Below are positions 54,911 through 63,623 of a DNA stretch of 64,000 bases, one piece after another. Source of the DNA: Clostridia bacterium (GTDB taxonomy: Bacteria > Bacillota > Clostridia > Monoglobales > Monoglobaceae); assembly GCA_017620615.1 (NCBI GenBank), contig JAGAUW010000008.1, forward strand, positions 1 to 64,000, in the 5' to 3' direction. The notes below the pieces were generated by a model. The model did not search any database. It saw nothing but the letters and a program-made list of their open reading frames with translations, and was not told the DNA's origin. A program made the translations under genes and the position numbers. The stretch's first letter is position 1. Every line of letters starts with the position of its first letter.

Positions 54911-55864
54911 CTAGACCACTCTCCCTTTGTTGCCACCACTGAAAAAGTCTTTTATATTCATCACAATTTCATCAAGACATCGTACCCTTGATTCATAAGC
55001 ACCCCACGCCATATGTGGAGTCAAAAGGACATTTTCCCTATCTTTTATTTCATAAAAAGGATGCGTCGCCGGAAAAGGCTCTTTTGAATAAACATCACAT
55101 CCGAAAGCCCCTATTTTCTCTTCCTTTATTGCCGTGGCTATCGCCTTTTCATCAACCACAGCACCTCGTGCCACATTCACCAGAATTGCATCTCGTTTCA
55201 TAAGTGAAAGTCGCTTTTTATTTATCAACTCATATGTTTCATCAGTGAGAGGGGTGTGTATGGTTATTATATTAGCATACCGGCAAAGTGTGTCAATATC
55301 AACACACTTGTAACCAGCAATCGGCGTCCTTTTATTCACAATAAGCTCACAGCCCAGCGCCTTTGCTACCATACCAACTTCCCGGCCTATATTTCCAAAA
55401 CCCACAATTCCCCAGGTCTTTCCAAAAAGCTCGTGATACACAGGCGAAAGTTTGTTTGCCGTATCACTTTTTGAATATTCGCCGCTCTTTACAAAGCCAT
55501 TGTATTCCGTCAGGTGGGTTGCAAGGGAAAGTACCATTGACGCTGTAAGCTGAGCACAGCTGTGAGATGAATATCCCACCACGTTACAAACCGCAATCCC
55601 TTTTTCTTTGCAATAATCAATATCAATATTGTCATATCCCGTGGCTGCTACACATATAAGCTTTAAATTTTTTGCATATTTAAGATTGCTTTCGTTGAGT
55701 TTTACCTTGTTTAAAACTGCAACATCACATGTCCCAATTCTTTCAGCCACATGTTCGGGATTTGTTGACTGATAGACTTCGCATTCGCCAAGCACTTTGA
55801 GTGGTTCAAGAGACAAATCCTCTCCGAGCGTTGCCGCATCAAGCACTGTTATTTTCATTTTCAT
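54911..55864 (-). CDS. D-2-hydroxyacid dehydrogenase (NAD)
   Basis: 317 residues. The NAD loop GFGNIGREVGMVAKALG is near residue 155. The catalytic residues are visible as Arg in NVARGAVVDE, Glu in CDVYSKEPFP and His in LTPHMAWG. The pattern is nearest to glycerate/hydroxypyruvate reductases and D-lactate-type enzymes; the substrate is not certain. Confidence 0.9.
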   Translation of the reverse strand: MKMKITVLDAATLGEDLSLEPLKVLGECEVYQSTNPEHVAERIGTCDVAVLNKVKLNESNLKYAKNLKLICVAATGYDNIDIDYCKEKGIAVCNVVGYSSHSCAQLTASMVLSLATHLTEYNGFVKSGEYSKSDTANKLSPVYHELFGKTWGIVGFGNIGREVGMVAKALGCELIVNKRTPIAGYKCVDIDTLCRYANIITIHTPLTDETYELINKKRLSLMKRDAILVNVARGAVVDEKAIATAIKEEKIGAFGCDVYSKEPFPATHPFYEIKDRENVLLTPHMAWGAYESRVRCLDEIVMNIKDFFSGGNKGRVV

Positions 55865-55882
55865 CCATCCTAAATAAAAGTT

Positions 55883-56419
55883 TTATGCTTTTTCAGTTTT
55901 TGAAAATTTTATATCATTCACAAACATACCAATAACGGTAAATAAAAGCAAAACTGCGTGTGTAATAAGCGCGCCAAAGGACTTTGACAAAATATCATAT
56001 GTACACCAAAGTACCATATTCACAATGGTCCAGAAACGATACTTTGCACCGTTTTTCTGTCCTATGCACAGAATAAATGTGAGTGATGCAACAATCACCA
56101 AAAGCCCAAGCCAAGTAATGCCGCCTGCCACTGCGATATTCAGAGCAATTATCGCTATGGCATAAATAACGATAAGCCAAGTGGGCAGGGGCTTATTTTT
56201 TGAATCAAAGAAATAATTTATAATAGTCTGTAAGCTGCCAATATAACACGCCGCCGCGCCGTTTATTCCGTTGCCGCCAATTAAATAGCTTGTAGCAACC
56301 AAGAAGTTTCCGCAAAATACGAAGAACAGAATTTTTTTCATATCCTTACCCTTGATCAGCGATGCTGTAACCATTGAAATTAAACCCAAAATGCTGAGTA
56401 TGTATGATAATGTCTGCAT
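55883..56419 (-). CDS. YgjV-family inner membrane protein
   Basis: 178 residues with about six helices, few charged residues in the core, and the start LSYILSILGLISMVTASLIKGKDMKKILFF typical of the YgjV family. No function is established. It lies 18 bp before the dehydrogenase gene on the same strand. Confidence 0.75.
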   Translation of the reverse strand: MQTLSYILSILGLISMVTASLIKGKDMKKILFFVFCGNFLVATSYLIGGNGINGAAACYIGSLQTIINYFFDSKNKPLPTWLIVIYAIAIIALNIAVAGGITWLGLLVIVASLTFILCIGQKNGAKYRFWTIVNMVLWCTYDILSKSFGALITHAVLLLFTVIGMFVNDIKFSKTEKA

Positions 56420-56461
56420 AAAATTTTCTCTCCTAAACTGTCTTTTGTAATTTTTTTATCA

Positions 56462-57022
56462 TTATCCCAAAACCCCTATATGTTCCAACAGGATTTTGAA
56501 TCCCATAACAATAAGTATAATTCCGCCAGCAAGCTCCGCCTTTGATTTATACCGACAACCAAACTTGTTGCCAACCAAAAGTCCAAAGCCTGAGAGCAAA
56601 AAGGTTATTACTCCGATGAATGAAACCGCAGGAATAATCGAAACCTTTAAAAAAGCAAAGGTAACACCCACAGCCAGTGCATCAATGCTTGTGGCAACAG
56701 CCAGAGGCAACATCGCCCGAAGAGAAAAAGATTCATCCATTTTTTCATTCTCACCGCAAGATTCCTTTATCATATTAAATCCAATTATACTTAAAAGCAC
56801 AAACGCTATCCAATGGTCGATATTTGCAATAAGAGACTGAAATCCCACCCCCAGCAAATATCCAATAGCGGGCATAAGTGCCTGAAATCCTCCAAAATAA
56901 AGACCTATAATAATGCAGTGTTTTTTCTGTATTTTTCCAAGGGACAGCCCCTTGCATATGGAAACAGCAAAGGCATCAGCGGAAAGTCCCACCGCAACAA
57001 CGAATAATTCCCACAAGCCCAT
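56462..57022 (-). CDS. mntP: Manganese efflux pump MntP
   Basis: 186 residues, six helices in two repeats, each with the family Asp motif: [20 protein letters not shown] and [16 protein letters not shown]. The motif FYFGGFQ-like [19 protein letters not shown] is also present. MntP exports Mn(II). No yybP-ykoY (Mn) riboswitch is visible; the gap to pyk is only ~70 bp. Confidence 0.92.
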   Translation of the reverse strand: MGLWELFVVAVGLSADAFAVSICKGLSLGKIQKKHCIIIGLYFGGFQALMPAIGYLLGVGFQSLIANIDHWIAFVLLSIIGFNMIKESCGENEKMDESFSLRAMLPLAVATSIDALAVGVTFAFLKVSIIPAVSFIGVITFLLSGFGLLVGNKFGCRYKSKAELAGGIILIVMGFKILLEHIGVLG

Positions 57023-57061
57023 ACTTTATCTTCTCTCCTTTTTATGTATAATGCAAATCGC

Positions 57062-57083
57062 CCCAAAGACCTTTTCTTTGGGG
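57062..57083. terminator. Hairpin between pyk and mntP
   Basis: CCCCAAAG / CTTTGGGG inverted repeat. There is no clear T-run on the minus strand, so termination may be incomplete. Confidence 0.45.
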
Positions 57084-57092
57084 TAATGCATT

Positions 57093-58505
57093 TTATACCG
57101 TTTCAACCTTAATGATGTTTGTGTTACCCGACTGGCCATTTACCTGACCGCCAGTCAGCACCACATCATCGCCTTTTGTAAGTTCAAAAACCTTTTTCGC
57201 CTGATTTACTGCATTATAGAACATAACCTCAACGGAATTGAATTCTTCACACATAGCGGGTGTAACACCCCAACTGAGATTTAATTTTCTCCATACTTTT
57301 TCATCCGTTGTCAAGCCCATTATGTCCACGGGGCATCTGAATCTGCTTACCATTCTTGCTGTTTTTCCGCTGATTGAGCTTACCACTATACATTTTGCAT
57401 CAAGGTCAATCGCCATAGAACAGGTGGAATGCGAAATCGCATCAAGGTGATTGCGAATTTCAAACTCTGAGTTTTTGAAACGTTTTTTATAGTTTATTCC
57501 CATTTCTGTGAATTTAACAATTTCAACCATATTGCGAACCGCCTCAACCGGGTACTTTCCCGATGCAGTTTCCCCTGAAAGCATAACCGCTGATGTCCCA
57601 TCATAAACCGCATTGGCAACGTCTGAAAGCTCAGCTCTTGTTGGACGTGGATTGTATATCATTGTCTCAAGCATCTCAGTTGCAGTGATAACACGACTGC
57701 CCAAAAGTCTACACTTGTTTATGAGATATTTCTGGACAGCAGGAACTTCAACAAAGGGAATTTCAACGCCCAAATCACCCCTGGCAATCATAATTCCGTC
57801 AGCAATTTCACAGATTTCTTCTACATTGTCAACACCGCTGCGGTTTTCGATTTTAGCAATAATGTCAATATCCTTGCCGCCGTTCTCATTGAGAAAAGCT
57901 CTCATATCTTCAATATCTTTTTTTCGCGAAACAAAGGACGCCGCTACAAAATCAACCTCGTTCTTAATGCCGAAAAGCAAATCCTCTTTGTCCTGTTCAC
58001 TTAAAAAATCGTGTGTCATCACTTTTCCCGGGAAATTCATACTCTTTCTGTCCGACAATTCCCCTCCCGACAGAACTGTACATACAGCGTCATTTCCCTT
58101 GATTTCCACAACCTTGAAGCTTACAAGACCGTTGTTCACTGTGATTATATCCCCCACCTTAAGATCATCCATAAGGTGATCATAATTAACAGCTACTCTT
58201 TTTTCATTTCCCACAATGTTTTCTGTAGTGAAAATGAACGTGTCGCCGTCACTCAATGTGACTTTTTTATTTTCAAATGTTTTTATTCTGTACTCCGGGC
58301 CCTTTGTATCCAGCATAATAGCAATAGGAAGTTCCAGTTTTTCTCTTACCTTTTTGATAAGGTCAATTTTGTTTTGATGCTCCTCGTGTGTGCCGTGTGA
58401 AAAATTGAGCCTTGCAACATTCATCCCTTCAAGGCACATTTTTTCCAGGATTTCCTGATTTTCACAAGCAGGACCAATCGTGCATATTACCTTTGTTTTT
58501 CTCAT
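57093..58505 (-). CDS. pyk: Pyruvate kinase
   Basis: 470 residues, the short form without the C-terminal PEP-utilising domain. TKVICTIGPAC, LNFSHGTHEEH, MLDTKGPEYRI, the signature IIAKIENRSGVDNVEEI and MIARGDLGVEIPFVEVPAVQK, and the ATAMLETM-like TATEMLETM. It converts PEP and ADP to pyruvate and ATP. Last gene of a run with oadB and a gamma-like peptide, linking glycolysis to oxaloacetate decarboxylation. Confidence 0.97.
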   Translation of the reverse strand: MRKTKVICTIGPACENQEILEKMCLEGMNVARLNFSHGTHEEHQNKIDLIKKVREKLELPIAIMLDTKGPEYRIKTFENKKVTLSDGDTFIFTTENIVGNEKRVAVNYDHLMDDLKVGDIITVNNGLVSFKVVEIKGNDAVCTVLSGGELSDRKSMNFPGKVMTHDFLSEQDKEDLLFGIKNEVDFVAASFVSRKKDIEDMRAFLNENGGKDIDIIAKIENRSGVDNVEEICEIADGIMIARGDLGVEIPFVEVPAVQKYLINKCRLLGSRVITATEMLETMIYNPRPTRAELSDVANAVYDGTSAVMLSGETASGKYPVEAVRNMVEIVKFTEMGINYKKRFKNSEFEIRNHLDAISHSTCSMAIDLDAKCIVVSSISGKTARMVSRFRCPVDIMGLTTDEKVWRKLNLSWGVTPAMCEEFNSVEVMFYNAVNQAKKVFELTKGDDVVLTGGQVNGQSGNTNIIKVETV

Positions 58506-58538
58506 TTTTGTATACCCCTTCTTGTATTTTAAAAAACA

Positions 58539-58670
58539 TCAGTTTTTTTCAGTAACCTTATTCAACAGCAAGGTAACACCTATCACTATGCCTATAACGA
58601 TAAATATTCCAAGCATACCAAGTCCCATATATTTTAGATTATATACAAAATTCATAGGATTTATATTCAT
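58539..58670 (-). CDS. Small OadG-like (sodium-pump decarboxylase gamma) membrane subunit
   Basis: 43 residues from ATG 58670 with GGAGGG eight bases upstream; the gene lies between oadB and pyk. Sequence: a short N-terminus, then one membrane helix (GLGMLGIFIVIGIVIGVTLL) and a short charged tail. Gamma subunits of sodium-translocating decarboxylases are likewise one-helix proteins that start with such a segment and assemble with beta. Here the usual long acidic/His tail is absent, so the call rests on helix type and position. Confidence 0.65.
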   Translation of the reverse strand: MNINPMNFVYNLKYMGLGMLGIFIVIGIVIGVTLLLNKVTEKN

Positions 58671-58690
58671 AGTCTTTTCCCTCCGTCAAA

Positions 58691-59779
58691 TTACATAAAG
58701 AATTTAAGTATCATACCGCCGGCAATGACTGACGCAATCTGGCCTGATACATTTACACCTATTGAATGCATAAGCAAGAAGTTCTGGGGGTCTTCGCGGA
58801 GTCCCATTTTGTGAACAACACGACCCGACATAGGAAATGCAGAAATACCTGCTGCTCCAATCATAGGATTGATTTTTTTCTTGGAGAAAAGATTCAATAT
58901 CTTTGCAAAAATAACACCGCCTGCAGTATCAACCACAAAGGCAACAAGACCAAGACAAAGAATAAGCAGTGTTTCAACTGTAAGGAACTCTGCAGCCTGC
59001 ATTCTGAGGGAAATCGTTATTCCAAGGAAAATCGTGATGATATTGGCTAAGGATTTCTGTGCAGTTTCAGAAAGCGAATTGAGAACACCGCACTCGCGGA
59101 TTAAGTTTCCGAACATCAAAAATCCGATAAGTGCAACAGATGCAGGAGCCACAAGACCTGCTATCACAGTGATAACTATGGGGAATAAAATCTTTGTGGT
59201 TTTTGACACTTCTTTCTGGGTATATTCCATTCTTATCATACGCTCTTTTTTTGTGGTCAAGAGCTTTATAACAGGCGGCTGAATAATTGGGACAAGCGCC
59301 ATATATGAATACGCCGCAACCATAATTGCACCCAGATATTTTGTGCCGAGAGCCTGAGCCACAACGATTGATGTAGGGCCGTCTGCGGCACCTATAATCG
59401 CAATGGATCCCGAATCCTTTATATCAAAGAACATTGATGCAAAGCAAAGGGTAAAGAAAATTCCAAACTGTGCCGCTGCACCAAAAAGCATAAGCTTTGG
59501 ATTTGAAAGAAGCGGTCCAAAGTCAATCATCGCACCTATTCCTATAAACAAAATAAGTGGAAAAAGTTCATTAGAAATTCCCGCTGCGAACAAAGTCTCA
59601 AGGGTTTCAATAGCACCCGAAAAAGGTAGGTTTACCAAAATTGCTCCAAAGCCCATCGGCAAAAGAAGGGTCGGCTCCATTTCTTTCTTTATGGCAAGAT
59701 AAACAAGAAGTCCACCAATAATCCACATAACAATCTGTTGCCACTGGATTTGCAGAATGTTTTCATAAATAATTTCCAT
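58691..59779 (-). CDS. oadB: Sodium ion-translocating decarboxylase subunit beta
   Basis: 362 residues, about ten helices. Motifs: LLPMGFGAILVNLPFSG, IGIGAMIDFGPLLSNPKLMLFGAAAQFGIF, IIGAADGPTSIVVAQALGTKYLGAI with the sodium-site Asp, and NPMIGAAGISAFPMSGRVVH. It couples decarboxylation of a carboxybiotinyl partner to sodium export. The carboxyltransferase alpha and biotin-carrier genes are not in the window, so oxaloacetate versus methylmalonyl-CoA or glutaconyl-CoA cannot be told by sequence; pyk next door favours oxaloacetate. Confidence 0.93.
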   Translation of the reverse strand: MEIIYENILQIQWQQIVMWIIGGLLVYLAIKKEMEPTLLLPMGFGAILVNLPFSGAIETLETLFAAGISNELFPLILFIGIGAMIDFGPLLSNPKLMLFGAAAQFGIFFTLCFASMFFDIKDSGSIAIIGAADGPTSIVVAQALGTKYLGAIMVAAYSYMALVPIIQPPVIKLLTTKKERMIRMEYTQKEVSKTTKILFPIVITVIAGLVAPASVALIGFLMFGNLIRECGVLNSLSETAQKSLANIITIFLGITISLRMQAAEFLTVETLLILCLGLVAFVVDTAGGVIFAKILNLFSKKKINPMIGAAGISAFPMSGRVVHKMGLREDPQNFLLMHSIGVNVSGQIASVIAGGMILKFFM

Positions 59780-59821
59780 TTTAATTCCTCCTGTAATCTT
59801 TTGTAATTAAACAGCCGAATT

Positions 59822-59850
59822 ATTATATCACAATCCTTGCTATTTTTCAA
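59822..59850 (-). promoter_or_regulatory. Promoter of the oadB-gamma-pyk run
   Basis: TTGAAA (59850-59845), 17-nt spacer, TATAAT (59827-59822) on the minus strand. Confidence 0.75.
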
Positions 59851-59885
59851 GTATAATTCTTCCTCTTATACAATTTTTTGGCTAC

Positions 59886-59917
59886 AAAAATAAGGCAAGG
59901 TTGAAACCAACCCTGCC
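59886..59917 (-). terminator. trpB terminator
   Basis: Minus-strand GGCAGGGTTG-GTTT-CAACCTTGCC (one G-U) followed by TTATTTTTG. Confidence 0.85.
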
Positions 59918-59924
59918 CGCTCTT

Positions 59925-61166
59925 TTAAATATTATAATCCAGCTTAAACTTTTCGCCACAGCCATAATTTTCATAAACGTAGTCAATATCTTTATCTCCA
60001 CGTCCTGAAAGACATACCAGAATTGAACCGCTTTTATGTTCCTTGGCATAACGGATAGCGTAAGCCACCGCGTGAGCACTTTCAATAGCCGGAATTATAC
60101 CCTCATATCTTGACAAAAGGAAAAATGCTTCCATAGCCTCTTCGTCAGATACTGTTTCATAATGCACTCTGCCTCTATCACGAAGATATGCGTGTTCGGG
60201 GCCTACACCCGGATAATCAAGTCCGCTGGCTATTGAATAAACCGGAAGGGGTTCGCCATTTTCATCCTGAAGAACATAGCTTGAGTAACCGTGAATGATA
60301 CCCTTTGTGCCATATGCCATCGTTGCCGCATGGTCACCAATACCTTCGCCTCTGCCAAGGGGCTCAACACCATATATCTCAACCGGATCAGCAAGGAATG
60401 GTGTGAACATACCCAGCGAGTTTGAACCACCGCCAACACAGGCTGTAACAGCATCAGGCATAATGCCTGTCATCTCCAGAAACTGTTCTCTTGCTTCTAT
60501 GCCAATAATAGACTGAAAATCCCTGACCATTTTGGGGAAAGGATGGGGACCTGCTGCAGTGCCTATACAGTATATTGCATCTTTATATTCCTTGAGATAG
60601 GCTTCAAATGCCGCGTCACAAGCTTCCTTAAGGGTTTTAAGACCTTTTGTTACAGGAACAACATTTGCACCCAGCATTTTCATTCTTATGACATTTGGAT
60701 GCTGTTTTTCAATATCAACCTCACCCATATAAACGTCACATTCCATACCAAAATAAGCCGCTGCAGTTGCTATTGCAACGCCGTGCTGACCTGCACCAGT
60801 TTCGGCAATTATCTTTTTCTTGCCCATAAACTTTGCTAAGAGACCCTCGCCCATACAGTGGTTGAGCTTGTGCGCCCCCGTGTGGTTTAAATCCTCTCTT
60901 TTTAAGTATATCTGGCAATTTCCAAAAATCTTAGAGAGACGCTCACAATGGTATACCGGAGTGGGTCTGCCCTGAAATTCCTTTCTTATTCTTCGAAGCT
61001 CGTTTATAAACTGTGCAGAATGACAAATAGCCTCATATGCATCATCAGCTTCCTTGAATGCTTCAATAAGCTCTTCCGCCTGATATGAGCCGCCATATTC
61101 GCCAAAAAACCCGTCCTGTGTGGGAAGCTCCTTTAAATAATTTTCAAAATCCTTATATTTATTCAT
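59925..61166 (-). CDS. trpB: Tryptophan synthase beta chain
   Basis: 413 residues, the TrpB1 length. PLP lysine in [20 protein letters not shown], then [31 protein letters not shown]-like [16 protein letters not shown] for the phosphate, and the C-terminal [10 protein letters not shown]. It joins indole and serine to form Trp. No trpA or other trp gene is nearby, so it may salvage indole or pair with TrpA from another locus. AAAAGGAG precedes the ATG. Upstream lies a leader peptide and terminator that look like a Trp attenuator. Confidence 0.95.
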   Translation of the reverse strand: MNKYKDFENYLKELPTQDGFFGEYGGSYQAEELIEAFKEADDAYEAICHSAQFINELRRIRKEFQGRPTPVYHCERLSKIFGNCQIYLKREDLNHTGAHKLNHCMGEGLLAKFMGKKKIIAETGAGQHGVAIATAAAYFGMECDVYMGEVDIEKQHPNVIRMKMLGANVVPVTKGLKTLKEACDAAFEAYLKEYKDAIYCIGTAAGPHPFPKMVRDFQSIIGIEAREQFLEMTGIMPDAVTACVGGGSNSLGMFTPFLADPVEIYGVEPLGRGEGIGDHAATMAYGTKGIIHGYSSYVLQDENGEPLPVYSIASGLDYPGVGPEHAYLRDRGRVHYETVSDEEAMEAFFLLSRYEGIIPAIESAHAVAYAIRYAKEHKSGSILVCLSGRGDKDIDYVYENYGCGEKFKLDYNI

Positions 61167-61227
61167 AATAAAAACTCCTTTTCAAAAAAACATATTCAAT
61201 TCAAATCCCGCAGTTTAACTAACTGCC

Positions 61228-61258
61228 AAAAAACACGTTGGGCTTACGCCCAAATGTT
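61228..61258 (-). terminator. Attenuator terminator in the trpB leader
   Basis: Minus-strand hairpin TTGGGC-GTAA-GCCCAA, extended by AACAT/GTGTT around one bulged C, followed by six Ts (61233-61228). It overlaps the end of the leader peptide: Trp codon TGG is in the 5' arm and stop codon TAA is in the loop. Confidence 0.8.
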
Positions 61259-61300
61259 CCCTCCACTTTGATTCAAAATATATTTTTTTAAAAAAGTCAT
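61244..61300 (-). CDS. trpB leader peptide (18 aa, one Trp codon)
   Basis: MTFLKKYILNQSGGNIWA, ATG 61300 to TAA 61244. GGGAG lies eight bases before the ATG, and the predicted transcript start is only ~26 nt upstream, so this is the first translated frame. The single Trp is residue 17 of 18. The frame ends inside the terminator hairpin. A ribosome waiting at TGG for charged tRNA-Trp would cover the 5' arm and stop the hairpin forming, letting RNA polymerase reach trpB. The reading frame is short, so chance is possible, but the ribosome site, placement and target gene agree. Confidence 0.7.
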   Translation of the reverse strand: MTFLKKYILNQSGGNIWA

Positions 61301-61332
61301 AACTGTCACTCCCAAAAAATTTCTACCCAAAT

Positions 61333-61361
61333 AGTATATTACAATTTTTTCTGTTTGTCAA
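61333..61361 (-). promoter_or_regulatory. trpB promoter
   Basis: TTGACA (61361-61356), 17-nt spacer, TATACT (61338-61333) on the minus strand; start expected near 61326. Confidence 0.85.
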
Positions 61362-61404
61362 ATTATCTTTAATAAATTTTCTAACAATTATGTACCTTTT
61401 TCCC

Positions 61405-61433
61405 TTGACATCTACCTTTAAAGATAGTAAAAT
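61405..61433 (+). promoter_or_regulatory. Serine hydrolase promoter
   Basis: TTGACA (61405-61410), 17-nt spacer, TAAAAT (61428-61433), divergent from the trpB promoter. Confidence 0.8.
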
Positions 61434-61483
61434 TGTGGTATTAACATCAATTGCATTATGGCAAAAAGAAAGGTATGATTCAA

Positions 61484-62983
61484 ATGCTGGAAAAAGTTAC
61501 ACCTGAACAGGTGGGCATTTCATCCAAAAGTGTTAAAAAATACATAAAAATCTTAGAGAGAAATGAATTTTCTACTCATTCAATCGTTATGCTTAGGCAC
61601 GGTAAGGTTTTTTATGAAGCATACTGGGAGCCTTTTCACAAGGACTTCCTTCACAGAATATATTCATCAACCAAAAGCTTTGTGGCTCTTGCCATCGGCT
61701 TTCTCAAGCAAGACGGTCTCATCGACCTTGATGCGCCTGCTATTTCTTATCTTGATGAAGACATAACAAAAAATGCTTGTGATGAAGTCAAAAAACAGAC
61801 CATACGTGATATGCTGATTATGTCAACAGCGGGAATGTGTACGGTTGCAGGATTTTTCAAAGAGAAACCTGAAGACAGACTTCGTTACTATTATGACTGT
61901 GCAGGTCCTGACAGTTCTGCCAAACCAAAAGTTACAGGCTCTACCTTCATCTATGACAGTTCAGGCTCATTTGTTCTTGGTTGCATTGTTGAAATTATCA
62001 GCAGAATGAGCCTTATGGATTATCTTCGCGAAAAGCTTTTTGACAAAATCGGTTTTTCAAAAGACGCTTATTGTCTACAAAGTCCCGGCGGACACGCCTG
62101 GTCAGATTCAGGTATTCTCTGCCGTCCTATGGACCTTGCAAAGGTTCTTCAATTTCTGCTCAACGAAGGTGAGTGGAACGGCGAACAAATTCTTGACAAA
62201 CAGTTTATAAAAGAAGCAACCTCAAACCTTGTAAGCACAAAACGTGCCGCTCATCGCAGCGTGAATACATACGGCTATGGCTATCTTATATGGAGAACCC
62301 CCGGAAATGGTTATGGCTTCTTTGGTCTTGGAAATCAGTTGGCTCTCGCCTTCCCTGACTATGATATGGTCTTTGTGGTGACTGCCGACAACCAAACCAA
62401 TGCCACCATGGGTGAAAACGTTATGATTGACCGTCTTCTTGAAGAAATTGCCGAAACCGCAAAGGACGAAGCTTTAGCTGAAGACAAAGAGGCTTATCGC
62501 GACCTTATGGATTTCACCGAAAGTCTCAAGCTCTTCTCATTAAGTGGCAGTCTGAAAGAAAACATTGCAAACGAGGTAAGCGGCAAAACTTTCATTATGG
62601 AAGAAAACCCAATGGGTATTTCAAAAATGAAATTTACCTTTACCGATGATGTTTGCAAAATGGATTACACAAATGCACAGGGCGACAAAACCATTGAATT
62701 TGGTATTGATAAAAACGTCTTTGGCATCTTCCCTGAGGAAGGCTACTCCAACTTAGTGGGTAACACCTATGCACCCGGAAATTATTACAAATGTGCCGCA
62801 AGTGCCAACTGGACACACGAAAGAAACCTTGAAATTCTTGTTCAGGTTATTGACAAATATTTCGGAAAACTGTTTATCAAAGTTTTCTTCACAAAGGATA
62901 ACCGCATCGCGGTTTCTATGAACAAAACCGCTGAAAACTTTATGAATGAATATATGGGTTATGCACACAGCATTGCTGAATAA
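61484..62983 (+). CDS. Beta-lactamase-family serine hydrolase
   Basis: 499 residues from ATG 61484 (AAAGG about ten bases upstream); ATG 61475 and TTG 61451 are less well placed. The N-terminal ~330 residues are a class C beta-lactamase/DD-peptidase-like fold with the nucleophile motif YSSTKS (SxxK) and a YDSSGS Tyr motif, and GYGYLIWR before the third strand. The remaining ~170 residues are a separate C-terminal domain. No signal peptide or anchor is seen, so it is probably a cytosolic esterase or peptidase of unknown substrate, not a resistance enzyme. Confidence 0.85.
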   Translation: MLEKVTPEQVGISSKSVKKYIKILERNEFSTHSIVMLRHGKVFYEAYWEPFHKDFLHRIYSSTKSFVALAIGFLKQDGLIDLDAPAISYLDEDITKNACDEVKKQTIRDMLIMSTAGMCTVAGFFKEKPEDRLRYYYDCAGPDSSAKPKVTGSTFIYDSSGSFVLGCIVEIISRMSLMDYLREKLFDKIGFSKDAYCLQSPGGHAWSDSGILCRPMDLAKVLQFLLNEGEWNGEQILDKQFIKEATSNLVSTKRAAHRSVNTYGYGYLIWRTPGNGYGFFGLGNQLALAFPDYDMVFVVTADNQTNATMGENVMIDRLLEEIAETAKDEALAEDKEAYRDLMDFTESLKLFSLSGSLKENIANEVSGKTFIMEENPMGISKMKFTFTDDVCKMDYTNAQGDKTIEFGIDKNVFGIFPEEGYSNLVGNTYAPGNYYKCAASANWTHERNLEILVQVIDKYFGKLFIKVFFTKDNRIAVSMNKTAENFMNEYMGYAHSIAE

Positions 62984-62996
62984 ATTTATTTTGACG

Positions 62997-63033
62997 AAAA
63001 TCTCCTTTGCAAAATTGCAAAGGAGATTTTTTT
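62997..63033. terminator. Terminator between serine hydrolase and spoIIIAH
   Basis: 16-bp arms AAAATCTCCTTTGCAA / TTGCAAAGGAGATTTT, A-rich and T-rich on opposite sides, between convergent genes. Confidence 0.9.
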
Positions 63034-63544
63034 ATTGCTTGCTTGAAATTTTAATCTGTGTTGCTTTCATCCCGGTCTGTCCAACCACAATATCCTTGAT
63101 TTTTGAAACTCCGCTTTTATCAAGATTTTCAGCCTTTACCACAACGCTCACACTTTCGTCATCCACAAATGCAACACAATCGGCATAGCCTTTTGCCATT
63201 ATCATATTTTCAATAACTGATTCTTTTTCGGCACTTTGGGCATATTGTTCAATTTTTGCATTCGTTTCTGCGGATGCATCACCCGAAATCGCCGAAACTG
63301 TCAGAATTTCTACTGCCTCGGACCGTGTGCAGTCTCTCTCGTATCTGGCTCTTGAAAAATAATCCTCATCAACCGTCCCTTTTTCCTTTTCACCTTGTTC
63401 TTCTATGGGGAGCACCTCGTTTGTCACGGTCAGGCTCTCATTTTGTTCAACCGACCACCTGTAATACCCTGCTACAATCACCATAACAGCAAGCACCGAA
63501 ACCAAAAGTTGTTTTCCTCTTACTCCTTTAAAAAATTTTTTCAT
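63032..63544 (-). CDS. spoIIIAH: Stage III sporulation protein AH
   Basis: 170 residues. One N-terminal helix (QLLVSVLAVMVIVAGYYRW) is followed by an acidic linker and a C-terminal domain with DYFSRARYERDCTRSEAVEILTV, ENMIMAKGYADCVAFVDDESVSVVVKAENL and QTGMKATQIKISSK, as in SpoIIIAH. In the mother cell it pairs with forespore SpoIIQ and forms a YscJ-like ring of the feeding-tube channel. Slightly shorter than the Bacillus protein in the linker. It follows spoIIIAG by 79 bp, keeping the AG-AH order. Confidence 0.92.
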   Translation of the reverse strand: MKKFFKGVRGKQLLVSVLAVMVIVAGYYRWSVEQNESLTVTNEVLPIEEQGEKEKGTVDEDYFSRARYERDCTRSEAVEILTVSAISGDASAETNAKIEQYAQSAEKESVIENMIMAKGYADCVAFVDDESVSVVVKAENLDKSGVSKIKDIVVGQTGMKATQIKISSKQ

Positions 63545-63623
63545 TTAAAATCTTCCTCTCTGCCGCCAAAATATAATCAACAAGTATGCCTGCGGCAAGA
63601 CATTTTTGCTGACTGATAATTTT

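Noticed and set aside
56420-57092. Manganese (yybP-ykoY) riboswitch before mntP
   Set aside because: Only ~70 bp lie between pyk and mntP, holding one simple hairpin; the aptamer core is absent.
61167-61332. T-box riboswitch before trpB
   Set aside because: No conserved T-box sequence (AGGGTGGnACCGCG) or long Stem I is present; the leader is only ~160 nt and fits a leader-peptide attenuator better.
61484-62983. Antibiotic-resistance beta-lactamase
   Set aside because: The SxxK serine hydrolase fold is present, but there is no signal peptide, and the extra C-terminal domain and motifs fit an esterase/peptidase-like member of the family.
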